From NCBI GenBank assembly GCA_016124585.1, contig WGNL01000034.1:50056-114055 (forward strand): a stretch of DNA of 64,000 nucleotides, in the 5' to 3' direction. Positions within the stretch are counted from its first letter, which is position 1, and every line of letters begins with the position of its first letter. Below the pieces are notes generated by a model. The model saw nothing but the letters and a program-made list of their open reading frames with translations. It was not told the origin of the DNA and ran no database searches. The position numbers and the translations under genes are program-made. Origin of the DNA: Bacteroidota bacterium (GTDB lineage: Bacteria > Bacteroidota > Bacteroidia > Chitinophagales > Saprospiraceae). Of the stretch, positions 42,663-50,548 are shown piece after piece.

Positions 42663-44967
42663 ATTTATTTGACATCTTCGAAATGCTTGCGATTATTCGA
42701 TTTTTAGTCGTATCAAAATCTTGTTCACTAATTATGCCATTTAGGAAGTCATTCTCTGCTTTGTTGAATTGGCCTTTTAGTAAAGTTGTTTCATCAGTTT
42801 CAGGTAATGCTTCCAACGCTTGAATTATCTCGCCATCAGCGATTAAATCCCTCGCACCTTTTGTCATTTTAGCAAACACCCCATCCAACAGCCCCGTCAC
42901 CGTCACATCCTCATAGCTCAAATCGCACTCCACTGTGCGCTTGCCATCCATCTTCCGGCGCTGAAGTTTTTCATGGTTATAAAAATGCGGCTCGGCGGCC
43001 TTGCCACATTTCAGGCAATTGCACGGTATCATCTTCCGCACTTTCAAACCCTCCAATCGCTCGTGCATCTTGTCAAAATCCTCGCTGAGGAGGGTGAGCA
43101 GTTCCTTTGAGTTGGCACCACGGGCACGGATGCGGATATTGCGGCTACCCCATGCTTCTGTCACCAATGCCTGTGCACCTGCCCGTTCGAAGACCACACC
43201 GCTTTTCCAAGCCAGATCGGTTTGTTTGATATAGCGGTGCATCCGCACAATATGCTGCGATAGCAGGCCTTTGGGCATGAATTCGTATTCGTAGCGGATT
43301 TGGAGGTTGTCGGTTTCATCCCAAACCAGTGCATCGGGTTGCAGCACAGAAAGCAATTGCGGAGCAAGCCATGTATCAGCCCGCTCATCGGGCAGCTTGT
43401 AGCATAGCTCGAACTTCTCCATCAGCGCCAACAGTTCGTCGTGCTGGTCGGCATAGCGGTCATCGGCCCAGATGCGGGCTAGGTCCTGGCGGTTGAAGCG
43501 ACCGAATGCTTGCTTCACCTCCTCGCAGTCCAGCACCCGATAGACCCCGTCGGTGGCCCATTGGTTGTTGAGTACCAACATCTTGCGAAGCAGCGGGTGG
43601 TCTTGGAAGTGTAGGAAAGCTCCAAAATCATGCAGATAGCTGCTCAGGAAAAGCGCCCGCTCCCGCTCCGGTATATCGTGCTGGGCGCAGATGCGATAGT
43701 ATTCTTCGAGGGGAATATGGTCACGGCCTTCTTCCCTTGCCAGCCGCTCCAGTTCCCGGCGTATGTCGAGCCAAGCCTTGGGCTGTTCCTCGCCGATATG
43801 TGGCAGTTGCTTGAGCCAATATTCGATGGCCTCCCAGACCCCTTCCAAGCCCCGGCAGGTGAGTAAGTTGGTCGCTTTGGTATCTTTAACAAAGTCAAAG
43901 CGTCCTTGCATTCCCTTTAAGTCAAGCTGCTTGCTGCGGTCGCCTTTTTCGTTTTGCACGATGAGAAGGGGGCTGTTGCCGCCGTATAGTTGAGCCACTT
44001 GCAGCCAATAGTTGAAACTGGGGTCGTTGACGGTTTTCTCATCCTTGCGAGTGTCATCGAGCAGGATATAGAGGGAGCGTTTAGTCAGGAAAAACTGGTG
44101 GGTGGCATGGTAGATTTCCTGGCCGCCAAAGTCCCAGATGTTGAGGCGGAAATCGGTGCCGTCGGGTAGTTTGAGGTCGTGGGGAAATACGTCTATGCCT
44201 TTGGTTGTGGCTTGTTCTGGGGGGAGTTCGTTTTCAGTGCTAAGCAGTTTTTTGGCGAGGGAGGTTTTACCTGCGCCGCCTTCACCGAGGATTAGGCATT
44301 TGGCTTCGGAGAGACGGATGGTTTGGCCTCTTAGTTTAGCAAGTTCTATCTCCTCGAAGTATTTAAGGATGGCAGCGTTGCCTTGTTTTGCTATTTCAAT
44401 CGGTGGGTTAATTAATTCTGTTTTGCTAACTAGGATAATTTTTTTATATAAAATCCAATCTTTATCATATATTACTGGCAGTCCTGTTTCAATCAGATTT
44501 TTTATTGGAAAAATATCTACCAAATTAGTTTGGAAAAGCAAAACTGTTTCTAGATTAGGCAGATTGGAAATTGCACTAACATCTTTAATACTTGTGTTAG
44601 ATAAATCTAAATATTCTAAATTAATTAAGTGGCTAATTAGTGAAATATCTTTTAATGTCATTTTGTCATTATCATTTGTTGAAATATTTAGTATTTTTAA
44701 TTGTTTTAAATTTTTAATTGACTGTGGTAATATAGTAATATTATTCTTTTCACCGCTGTTGGTGTGTCCCACTGGATTCCATTTTCCATGATTGAATCTA
44801 AACAAAGGGAAATTACCTAGATTTAGCTCTTCCAACCAAATTAACTCACCAATTAATTCAGGTATATTTGTTATTCCACAACATCCCAAATTCAGCGCCC
44901 TCGCATCCTCCCCCCTCTCGTGTTTCGCCTTATTTTCTGCAATCAATTTCAAAGCTAATTCAGACAT
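42661..44967 (-). CDS. Roco protein: LRR-Roc GTPase-COR with C-terminal effector-associated-like domain
   Basis: 768 residues from the ATG at 44967 (MSELALKLIAENKAKHERGE, a recurrent Roco N-terminus); an in-frame start further upstream overlaps the FRG gene. LRR region about 25-165. Roc GTPase: P-loop GEGGAGKTS at 228-236, switch WDFGGQE at 278-284. COR region about 400-650, followed by a cysteine cluster CNCLKCGKAAEPHF. The last 65 residues (ARDLIADGEIIQALEALPE, LLKGQFNKAENDF, ISEQDFDTTKNRI) look like effector-associated domain 11, which in conflict systems recruits effectors. Encoded 25 bp after the FRG gene on the same strand. Codon content changes near 44390: the LRR part is far more AT-rich than the Roc-COR part. 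Confidence 0.85.
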   Translation of the reverse strand: MSELALKLIAENKAKHERGEDARALNLGCCGITNIPELIGELIWLEELNLGNFPLFRFNHGKWNPVGHTNSGEKNNITILPQSIKNLKQLKILNISTNDNDKMTLKDISLISHLINLEYLDLSNTSIKDVSAISNLPNLETVLLFQTNLVDIFPIKNLIETGLPVIYDKDWILYKKIILVSKTELINPPIEIAKQGNAAILKYFEEIELAKLRGQTIRLSEAKCLILGEGGAGKTSLAKKLLSTENELPPEQATTKGIDVFPHDLKLPDGTDFRLNIWDFGGQEIYHATHQFFLTKRSLYILLDDTRKDEKTVNDPSFNYWLQVAQLYGGNSPLLIVQNEKGDRSKQLDLKGMQGRFDFVKDTKATNLLTCRGLEGVWEAIEYWLKQLPHIGEEQPKAWLDIRRELERLAREEGRDHIPLEEYYRICAQHDIPERERALFLSSYLHDFGAFLHFQDHPLLRKMLVLNNQWATDGVYRVLDCEEVKQAFGRFNRQDLARIWADDRYADQHDELLALMEKFELCYKLPDERADTWLAPQLLSVLQPDALVWDETDNLQIRYEYEFMPKGLLSQHIVRMHRYIKQTDLAWKSGVVFERAGAQALVTEAWGSRNIRIRARGANSKELLTLLSEDFDKMHERLEGLKVRKMIPCNCLKCGKAAEPHFYNHEKLQRRKMDGKRTVECDLSYEDVTVTGLLDGVFAKMTKGARDLIADGEIIQALEALPETDETTLLKGQFNKAENDFLNGIISEQDFDTTKNRIIASISKMSNK

Positions 44968-44992
44968 GATATACTTATTTTTGTTTAATTTT

Positions 44993-45811
44993 TCAATCGA
45001 CAAAAAAGCCGTCGTTTTGTTCCATTGTGATAGGGTTAAAAGCCCAATGAAATTCAAGTTCGTATGCAAGTGATTTTGCTAATCCGTCTAGCCCAGGAAA
45101 TAACGTTGAATTATTGATATTCATGTTGTATAGCTCAGCCATTGCTTGCCTTCTAAAATTAGATGTTGATAAAACAAATTTTACAATCACTTTATTACTA
45201 ACTATTTGTTCAATTGGGAATTCAAGCTTACCGGGCATAATAAAAGTGCCAGATTGAGCGACCAATCTTTGATTCATATAATGAGGTTCTCCAATGACAA
45301 CTAGGTCATTTTCATTAGGCAGAAAAAATTGTTCATAGTTGCCAGGAACCCATGGGCCTAACTCATCTGCTTCCACCTTTTGGCTGGCTCTTATTGTTCT
45401 AATTTTGACATTTGATAGGCCAGGAGGAAATACGGCCCATATTGCTGCATCCTCTGTTGCTCTCTCCAATGCAAAAAAAGCAGCAACATAAGGCGACCAT
45501 GTGAAATCAATTAGTCTCGTAGGTGTGCCATGATGCTGCATGAGAGCAAGCCACTGGAAAGAGTCTGCTTCATTAGGAACACGACTCAAAAAAAGATGGG
45601 CTTTCCTCTTAAAGATTCTAAGTATCCTTGACTCTTGTTGAGGCCAAGCCTCAGGATGAACATTAAATGATTTGAAGTATCTTGAAAGAGTACTTTGAAC
45701 TGGCCATCGAGCATCTGATTGCCCACGAAACGCCCAACTCTTAAATTTACTTCCTGTCATTATTTTTATAAACTCCTGCCATGTTTCAATTCTTATTTCT
45801 CTAATTTTCAT
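44993..45811 (-). CDS. FRG-domain protein
   Basis: 272 residues. The FRG motif is clear: WAFRGQSDARWPVQSTLSR (about 27-45), and the second block LMQHHGTPTRLIDFTWSPYVAAFFA at about 88-112. FRG domains occur in mobile-element and defence-linked genes, and their biochemical function is unsettled. It lies 25 bp upstream of the Roco gene and is almost certainly cotranscribed with it. AT content is higher than that of the flanking housekeeping genes, in line with the LRR part of its partner. No signal peptide or membrane segment. Confidence 0.88.
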   Translation of the reverse strand: MKIREIRIETWQEFIKIMTGSKFKSWAFRGQSDARWPVQSTLSRYFKSFNVHPEAWPQQESRILRIFKRKAHLFLSRVPNEADSFQWLALMQHHGTPTRLIDFTWSPYVAAFFALERATEDAAIWAVFPPGLSNVKIRTIRASQKVEADELGPWVPGNYEQFFLPNENDLVVIGEPHYMNQRLVAQSGTFIMPGKLEFPIEQIVSNKVIVKFVLSTSNFRRQAMAELYNMNINNSTLFPGLDGLAKSLAYELEFHWAFNPITMEQNDGFFVD

Positions 45812-45818
45812 ATGCGTG

Positions 45819-45833
45819 ATTTGATTTTCAAAT
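45819..45833. promoter_or_regulatory. Small inverted repeat upstream of the FRG start
   Basis: ATTTGA and TCAAAT flank a 3-nt centre, 8 bp upstream of the start codon at 45811. The position would suit an operator or ribosome-site occluding hairpin controlling the FRG-Roco operon. Only a candidate. Confidence 0.25.
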
Positions 45834-45930
45834 TAATTAGCATTTGGTAACACTGTTAAAACTACTTAATTCTCTTCTCTCTCATCCGCTTCACCGCCCC
45901 CTCCATCCCCTTGAAAACCTCCCCCCTCCA

Positions 45931-46083
45931 TCATGATGAGGCGAGTAGGAACTGATGGGCTTCGGCGGCAAGCCCTGTAACCTGCCCAACTCCGGTATCT
46001 GCTTCCTGCCGCAGGTCTTCACCCACAATTTTCACGCCCTTATCGTGTGTCTCCAAGGCTTGTTTCAACTCGACGGAAAGCAA
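45931..46083 (-). pseudogene. Possible gene remnant (51 codons from TTG)
   Basis: The minus-strand frame reads LSVELKQALETHDKGVKIV followed by GEDLRQEADTGVGQV and ends in a TGA at 45931. Amino-acid composition is coding-like and helical, but there is no ATG start, no promoter, and an in-frame stop lies about 20 bases upstream of the TTG. No family recognised. Most likely the tail of a decayed gene. Confidence 0.3.
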
Positions 46084-46312
46084 AAATCCGAAGCGATAAA
46101 ATTACGGCTCACGTGGCAAATCACAATCTTAGCATCGTTTATTTTTGAATGTTTTCATTTTCCTCTCAATATAGTGTTTGATATGGCTGTCCGAACGGAA
46201 TTCGGTTGCCTTTTTATGCAAGCATTAGGCAACACTTTTAGCTATTCATACCAATTTCTCCAAACCATGAGCATGTTAAAGGTTAACTTTTACACCCCTA
46301 ATAACCCTACCC

Positions 46313-46564
46313 ACAATTGTAGCAGCTTCCAGCAAAGTTGTGAAATTCCCTTACATGGTTCTGCCAGCAGGTGGTACAACCGAGAATGGCTTTATTACAA
46401 CCGAGGCGCAGGCTGCGAAAACTGGGTGAGGCCATGCCACGGTTGTTGATACTTGAGTCAAGGCTATTGAAAGTATTTCCAAGGTTGTGGAAGGGCTCAC
46501 CACGACCTTGGAAGCCGTTTCAACAACCGTGGAAACCCCTACCACAACCGTGGAAATCATGGAT
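46313..46564 (+). repeat. 21-bp periodic array 1 (core ACAACCGTGG-like, 12 units)
   Basis: Twelve consecutive units start exactly 21 bp apart: 46313, 46334, 46355, 46376, 46397, 46418, 46439, 46460, 46481, 46502, 46523 and 46544. Cores are variants of A-C-R-R-Y-Y-G-T-G-G-A-A (for example ACAACCGTGGAA twice at the end, AAGGTTGTGGAA at 46481, ACGACCTTGGAA at 46502); the unit at 46355 fits poorly. The rest of each unit is variable. Read in frame it gives heptads of the type T-T-V-E-x-x-x interrupted by two stops, so it is either a decayed repeat protein or a DNA-level array. Same-strand FnIII-like gene follows at 46824. Confidence 0.8.
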
Positions 46565-46601
46565 TTTCATTTTTTTCAAATCTTTTTAACATGAATATCC
46601 C

Positions 46602-46618
46602 TTTTAACATTTTTTGGC
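46602..46618 (+). promoter_or_regulatory. Conserved 17-nt motif between array 1 and its gene
   Basis: TTTTAACATTTTTTGGC. The same motif with one substitution (TTTTAACATTATTTGGC) occurs at 63709-63725 between the second 21-bp array and its gene. It may be a promoter or start of a leader RNA. TTTTTAACAT also occurs 18 bp upstream. Confidence 0.5.
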
Positions 46619-46823
46619 CGATAAATTGATGCAGTGTATTTGTTCTATATTTCTAATTCCATAATTCAGGGCACAGCATTTTTTATACGGTATCATAGCT
46701 GCTATACAACATGATATAAGTACATGCCTTTCTGCCTACTACAAGGAAAGTGTAGGCGTTTAGCCTAAATTGGCCAGCGGTCGGGTTGGAAAGGGTTTCT
46801 ATTATTTATTAACTCCTTTACTT

Positions 46824-47462
46824 ATGACTATCGTCAAAATAAAGGTTCGTCGCACAGCGTGGCGCACCTTGACACAGGCAAAACTGCCCAATTATGCCAA
46901 CAATGTTTACAATCTAACCAAGGATGTGCCTGCTTATGCCTATCTGGACGCCAAAGTGGATGTCCTGAAGCTGAAGTCGGATGCCCTTGCTGGTTGGCTT
47001 GATGTGATTGGCACGGGCAACCACAGCGCCATGACCAATAAAAATTTGGCTATTCCTGAACTGTACGCTGCGCTGGAAGATGTAGCAACAGGTTTGGAAG
47101 AAAATGCAACGACAGCGGCTTTTATTGTTGAAGCAGGCATGGAGGTGCACAAAACCCCCGTGAGGCATGTAGGGGATTTGATGCCGGTTTTCGGCTTTGT
47201 GGCGGTATCAAACGGCTTGCTTGGCGAGGCATTGCTGACTTTCAACTGTCCCACAGAGCAGCGTGGCCAAATTACCACCTTTGCTGTGGAATGGTCGGAT
47301 GATAACAAGCAGACTTGGCATAACGGCACCTATAAAAATGCGGAACGCATTGTCATGAAGGGTTTGCCGAATCGGGTGGATATATATTTCAGGGTATGCT
47401 GTCTTGGTACACATGGCCGCAAAAGCTCATGGTCGAGCGAGGTGGAGGCATACGTGCTTTAA
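46824..47462 (+). CDS. FnIII-like small Bacteroidota protein downstream of the 21-bp array
   Basis: 212 residues from the ATG at 46824 (MTIVKIKVRRTAWRTLTQAK); an in-frame TTG at 46770 would add 18 residues. It resembles a family of about 210-residue Bacteroidota proteins with an N-terminal helical part (residues 1-110, predicted helices with NNVYNLTKDVPAYAYLD and LAIPELYAALEDVATGLEENA) and a C-terminal fibronectin-III-like fold (AVEWSDDNKQTWHNGTYKN ... NRVDIYFRVCCLGTHGRKSSWS). No signal peptide. Function unknown. Array upstream, terminator downstream. A second, partial gene of the same kind begins at 63863. Confidence 0.7.
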   Translation: MTIVKIKVRRTAWRTLTQAKLPNYANNVYNLTKDVPAYAYLDAKVDVLKLKSDALAGWLDVIGTGNHSAMTNKNLAIPELYAALEDVATGLEENATTAAFIVEAGMEVHKTPVRHVGDLMPVFGFVAVSNGLLGEALLTFNCPTEQRGQITTFAVEWSDDNKQTWHNGTYKNAERIVMKGLPNRVDIYFRVCCLGTHGRKSSWSSEVEAYVL

Positions 47463-47483
47463 CCGACCAGTATATAACGATAT

Positions 47484-47526
47484 AAGGCTCGGCAATTGAT
47501 TGGTCATATTGCCGAGCCTTTTTTTA
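47484..47526 (+). terminator. Intrinsic terminator of the FnIII-like gene
   Basis: AAGGCTCGGCAAT and ATTGCCGAGCCTT form a perfect 13-bp stem, followed by seven T. Confidence 0.95.
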
Positions 47527-47573
47527 TTCTGTATGTGTGTCCTTGATGATTGGAATGCTGCTTTTACTATATA

Positions 47574-47627
47574 CTGTTTTAATGCAGTATTGAGGGTATA
47601 TACCCCGCAATAAATAAGTGGGGTATA
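47574..47627. other. Two tandem hairpins between FnIII-like gene and the endonuclease-family gene
   Basis: ATACTG/CAGTAT (47574-47592) and TATACCCC/GGGGTATA (47599-47627). The second lies 35 bp beyond the stop of the minus-strand gene at 47662. Neither has a T run on the minus strand, so their role as terminators is uncertain. Confidence 0.4.
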
Positions 47628-47661
47628 GGAAGCAATCAATTTATTATCAATGCTACATATT

Positions 47662-49425
47662 TTATTTCACACAAACCAAAATAGCCGTACTTATTGCTCC
47701 TGCCGTGTTTATTTTTACCATATAGGTACCAGCTTCCAATCTTGTTATATCAATAAGTTCTACGGCCTTTCCAGCTGAATGCCAATTTGTCCATCGTTGT
47801 ATCAATTTGCCGTCCATGCTTTCAAGACTAAACCCTATAGTTGCTGCAAAGGGATTTACCCATTCCAAGCTCACAGTTGTTTCAGCAGGATTAGGGTAAA
47901 TATTGAAACTAGGCTTGGGCGAGTCCACTGATTTAGCTCCCGTCAATTCCGTCACCACAAAATCTGTCACCTTCGGCAAATGGTCGGATGCGCCGCCCGT
48001 GTCGTTGGCATAGAGCCCATAAGCATTGAGGCGGGCCTGTGACATGATTTCCGTTTGGAGCGTAAATGCTTTTTGATATTTTAGGACGCTGCCTGAACAG
48101 ATATGGTAATCGAGGCGGGAAGGAGGGTACTGGCTGCCCGCTTCTTGCCAGGTGAAGGCCATCCGTTGGTCGGCCTGGAGCGAAACGACATCCAAGGCTG
48201 GACCATTTGCCCAATCCAACAGGCCACCGTTGCCGAAAACATTTGTGTTCACGATGCTGCCAGTGGTAAGCGTGAGGTACTGTTGTTCCCACCCCACGAG
48301 GTTCATATCGCCGGAGAGGACAAACGGCGTATTTTCCGGCAAATCAATCACCCCACCTGGGCTTTTGGCATCGAGAATGAAACTGGCAAAGGCGTCTGCC
48401 TCCAATTGGCGCTCGCTGTTGGCGTCGCAGCAGCGCAAATGGCCATTTACCACCAAAATATCTTTGTTGAATTGGCTATCCGGAAGGTTAATCAGTGATG
48501 CGACGAGGCGGTGCCCGGGGTAAATCACCCAGTTTTGAAGGATAGGGTAGCGGCTCATGGTGATGTTCCCGCTGACGAGCCGGGCAGCATACCAGCTTTG
48601 ACCGTTGGGGAGCGGTAGCGCAGCATTCATGAAGCTGGTGCATTGTGCGGCGGTCATGTCCCAGCATTCATTGAAAGTAATGATGTCGGGTTGCAGGGCG
48701 GCCAATACCCTTTGGAAATGAGGTTTGCGAACAATATCGAGCAGGCCGTCACTCAGGGTGTTCCAGGTCATCAAGCGGAGGAGGTTCGGGCTTGACTTCT
48801 GGATGTCAATGGGGATGTAGGGCGGAGTGGGGTCGTTGTCGAAATTGAAATTGAAACTTTGACCAGCATTGGGCATTTTGTCGCCCGAGGTTCCGTTCTG
48901 AAAAAACAGCCTGATTTGGTTCCCAATGAACAGCGAAAATACCCCATCTGGCTTTACGTCCCGACCGATGGCCATTTCAAACCGCTTTTGGCTATAGGTT
49001 GGCAGGCTGTGAAATTTAATGTCAGAAAAATCGGGATAGGACTGTGAATTGCCGTGGTAAAAAATGACATCCCTGTCGCCAAACCTAATCTCCAACTCTG
49101 CCCCGATGCCGTTGATGACCTTGCCCGTGAGCTGGTTATGGTCGCCATCAATGAAAAGGGTCAGGTCGTTGTTGTCGGTCAATACCACCTCATCGCTCAC
49201 CTCAAACCGGATGTACAAATAATCTTCATCATTGGCCACCGACATCCGCAGCAGGTCATTGCCAGTGGTAGCATCTACGCCGTCTTCAAAGCTGACAGCT
49301 TCTGACGTCCAATCGCTAAACGATCCGTCAATGGCGATGGGCAGCGATTGCCCAGCGATAAAATGAAATGGGGAAAAGGCCAAAATGACAATGGCCAGCC
49401 AAGCTGAGTGGATTATTTTCATCAA
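47662..49425 (-). CDS. Secreted endonuclease/exonuclease/phosphatase-family protein with T9SS type A domain
   Basis: 587 residues. Signal peptide MMKIIHSAWLAIVILAFSPF. Residues 30-190 form an N-terminal beta-domain (DGSFSDWTSEAVSF, DDEVVLTDNNDLTLFIDGDHNQ). Residues about 220-490 contain endonuclease/exonuclease/phosphatase blocks: LRLMTWNTLSDG, ITFNECWDM with the metal-binding Glu, VNGHLRCC, PFVLSGDMNLVGWE, and the final ASDHLPKVTDF. The last 75 residues (FNIYPNPAETTVSLEW ... GTYMVKIN) are a type A T9SS domain. Probably a surface or extracellular nuclease or phosphatase; the substrate is not determined. Confidence 0.9.
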   Translation of the reverse strand: MMKIIHSAWLAIVILAFSPFHFIAGQSLPIAIDGSFSDWTSEAVSFEDGVDATTGNDLLRMSVANDEDYLYIRFEVSDEVVLTDNNDLTLFIDGDHNQLTGKVINGIGAELEIRFGDRDVIFYHGNSQSYPDFSDIKFHSLPTYSQKRFEMAIGRDVKPDGVFSLFIGNQIRLFFQNGTSGDKMPNAGQSFNFNFDNDPTPPYIPIDIQKSSPNLLRLMTWNTLSDGLLDIVRKPHFQRVLAALQPDIITFNECWDMTAAQCTSFMNAALPLPNGQSWYAARLVSGNITMSRYPILQNWVIYPGHRLVASLINLPDSQFNKDILVVNGHLRCCDANSERQLEADAFASFILDAKSPGGVIDLPENTPFVLSGDMNLVGWEQQYLTLTTGSIVNTNVFGNGGLLDWANGPALDVVSLQADQRMAFTWQEAGSQYPPSRLDYHICSGSVLKYQKAFTLQTEIMSQARLNAYGLYANDTGGASDHLPKVTDFVVTELTGAKSVDSPKPSFNIYPNPAETTVSLEWVNPFAATIGFSLESMDGKLIQRWTNWHSAGKAVELIDITRLEAGTYMVKINTAGAISTAILVCVK

Positions 49426-49488
49426 AACGAGATTGAAAAATGAGTTGGCAGGTTGGAGTAAAATTGGAGAAAATGGGGGCAGAAACTG

Positions 49489-50454
49489 TTAGCGGTTTTG
49501 TGTCACGAAATCCAGCGCCCGCTCCTCCGACCAGGCAAACTCCTTGCCCGGTTTCCAGAAGCCGACATGGCCACCGTGCTTGGTTATTTCGAGGTGGAGA
49601 TGGGGATGTTTTTCGCAAAGTTCCTTCGGGTAGCAAGATGGGGGGAGAATTGGGTCGTTGAGCGCTTGAACCAATAGGGTAGGGATAGCTATGCCTGTCA
49701 TGAAATTTTTGGCGGAGGCTTTTTCGTAAAAATCGAGGGCGTCCTTGAAGCCGTTCAAAGGGGCTGAAAAATAATCGTCGAAGTCCTTCCAGACCTTGAT
49801 TTTCTTGAAATTTTTGAGGTCAATCACGCCGGGGTATTGGGCATTTTTGGCCTCCATTTTTTTCTTTAGGTAAAACATAAACCGCTTGCGGTAAACGTAA
49901 TTGGAAGCTAAATCCAACACTTCAGCGCCTTCCTTCAAATCGGTTGGGGCGGAGAAAACGGCGGCTGAGCGGATTTGCTCGGGCACATTTTTACCATGAA
50001 CCCCCAAATATTTCATCGTGATATTGGCGCCCATGCTGAAGCCGCACATGGCCACCTGTTCGTAGTTTTTGCACTGCAAAGCGTGACTCACTACCTGCCC
50101 AATGTCCTCAATTTCACCATGATGGTACATGCGCTGCGCCCGGTTCATCTCCCCAGAGCAAGAGCGGCAGTTCCACGCCAACACATCCCAGCCATTTTCA
50201 AAAAATAGTTTGGCTGTCCCCATCACGTAGTGGCGGCGGCTGTCACCTTCCAGGCCGTGTGTCAGAATCACGAGTTTTTTGCTGCCTCGGTCCAGCCAAT
50301 CCAAGTCAAGGAAGTCGTCATCTGGCGTGTCAATCCGCTCCCGCTCATAATCCACCCCTTTCACTTTGCGGAAAACCGTGGGGAAAATGGATTCAAAATG
50401 GCCGTCGATGAACAGCGGGTATCGGCGGTAAGTGCTATTTGGAATAAGTGGCAA
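49489..50454 (-). CDS. YheT-type alpha/beta hydrolase
   Basis: 321 residues. The nucleophile elbow GFSMGAN (about 133-139) follows the ILTHGLEGD oxyanion block, and the acid Asp is in ALNDPILP and the catalytic His in KHGGHVGFW. The order fits the YheT/AB-hydrolase-4 group, soluble hydrolases of unknown substrate. Upstream, on the same strand, a TPR protein gene precedes it across a repeat element. Confidence 0.9.
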   Translation of the reverse strand: MPLIPNSTYRRYPLFIDGHFESIFPTVFRKVKGVDYERERIDTPDDDFLDLDWLDRGSKKLVILTHGLEGDSRRHYVMGTAKLFFENGWDVLAWNCRSCSGEMNRAQRMYHHGEIEDIGQVVSHALQCKNYEQVAMCGFSMGANITMKYLGVHGKNVPEQIRSAAVFSAPTDLKEGAEVLDLASNYVYRKRFMFYLKKKMEAKNAQYPGVIDLKNFKKIKVWKDFDDYFSAPLNGFKDALDFYEKASAKNFMTGIAIPTLLVQALNDPILPPSCYPKELCEKHPHLHLEITKHGGHVGFWKPGKEFAWSEERALDFVTQNR

Positions 50455-50467
50455 TGCTCTCTGTATT

Positions 50468-50548
50468 ATGGTTTCAGGTTTCAGGTTTCTGGTTTCAGTT
50501 TTCAGGGTGGGGGCTGCTGAAACCTGAAACCCAGAAACCCGAAACCAT
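50468..50548. repeat. GGTTTCAG foldback element
   Basis: Left arm carries four GGTTTC units (50470-50500) and the right arm CTGAAACC-type units in inverted orientation (50517-50546), around a G-rich centre. It exactly fills the space between the hydrolase start (50454) and the TPR stop (50549). Confidence 0.6.

Larger units (their letters stand above)
45812..46823. other. Decayed accessory intergenic region
   Basis: 1012 bp with no intact gene. In order: the FRG upstream region; a pyrimidine-rich tract (about 45872-45930); a short minus-strand open stretch (45931-46083) with coding-like sequence; an AT-rich stretch; the 21-bp array (46313-46564); the 17-nt motif at 46602-46618; and a hairpin at about 46738-46760 (CCTAC/GTAGG) before the FnIII-like gene. 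Confidence 0.6.

Noticed and set aside
45955..46449. Plus-strand frame of 164 residues
   Set aside because: It runs through array 1 in a frame other than the heptad-bearing one and through the antisense of the remnant. Composition is not coding-like and no start signal is present.
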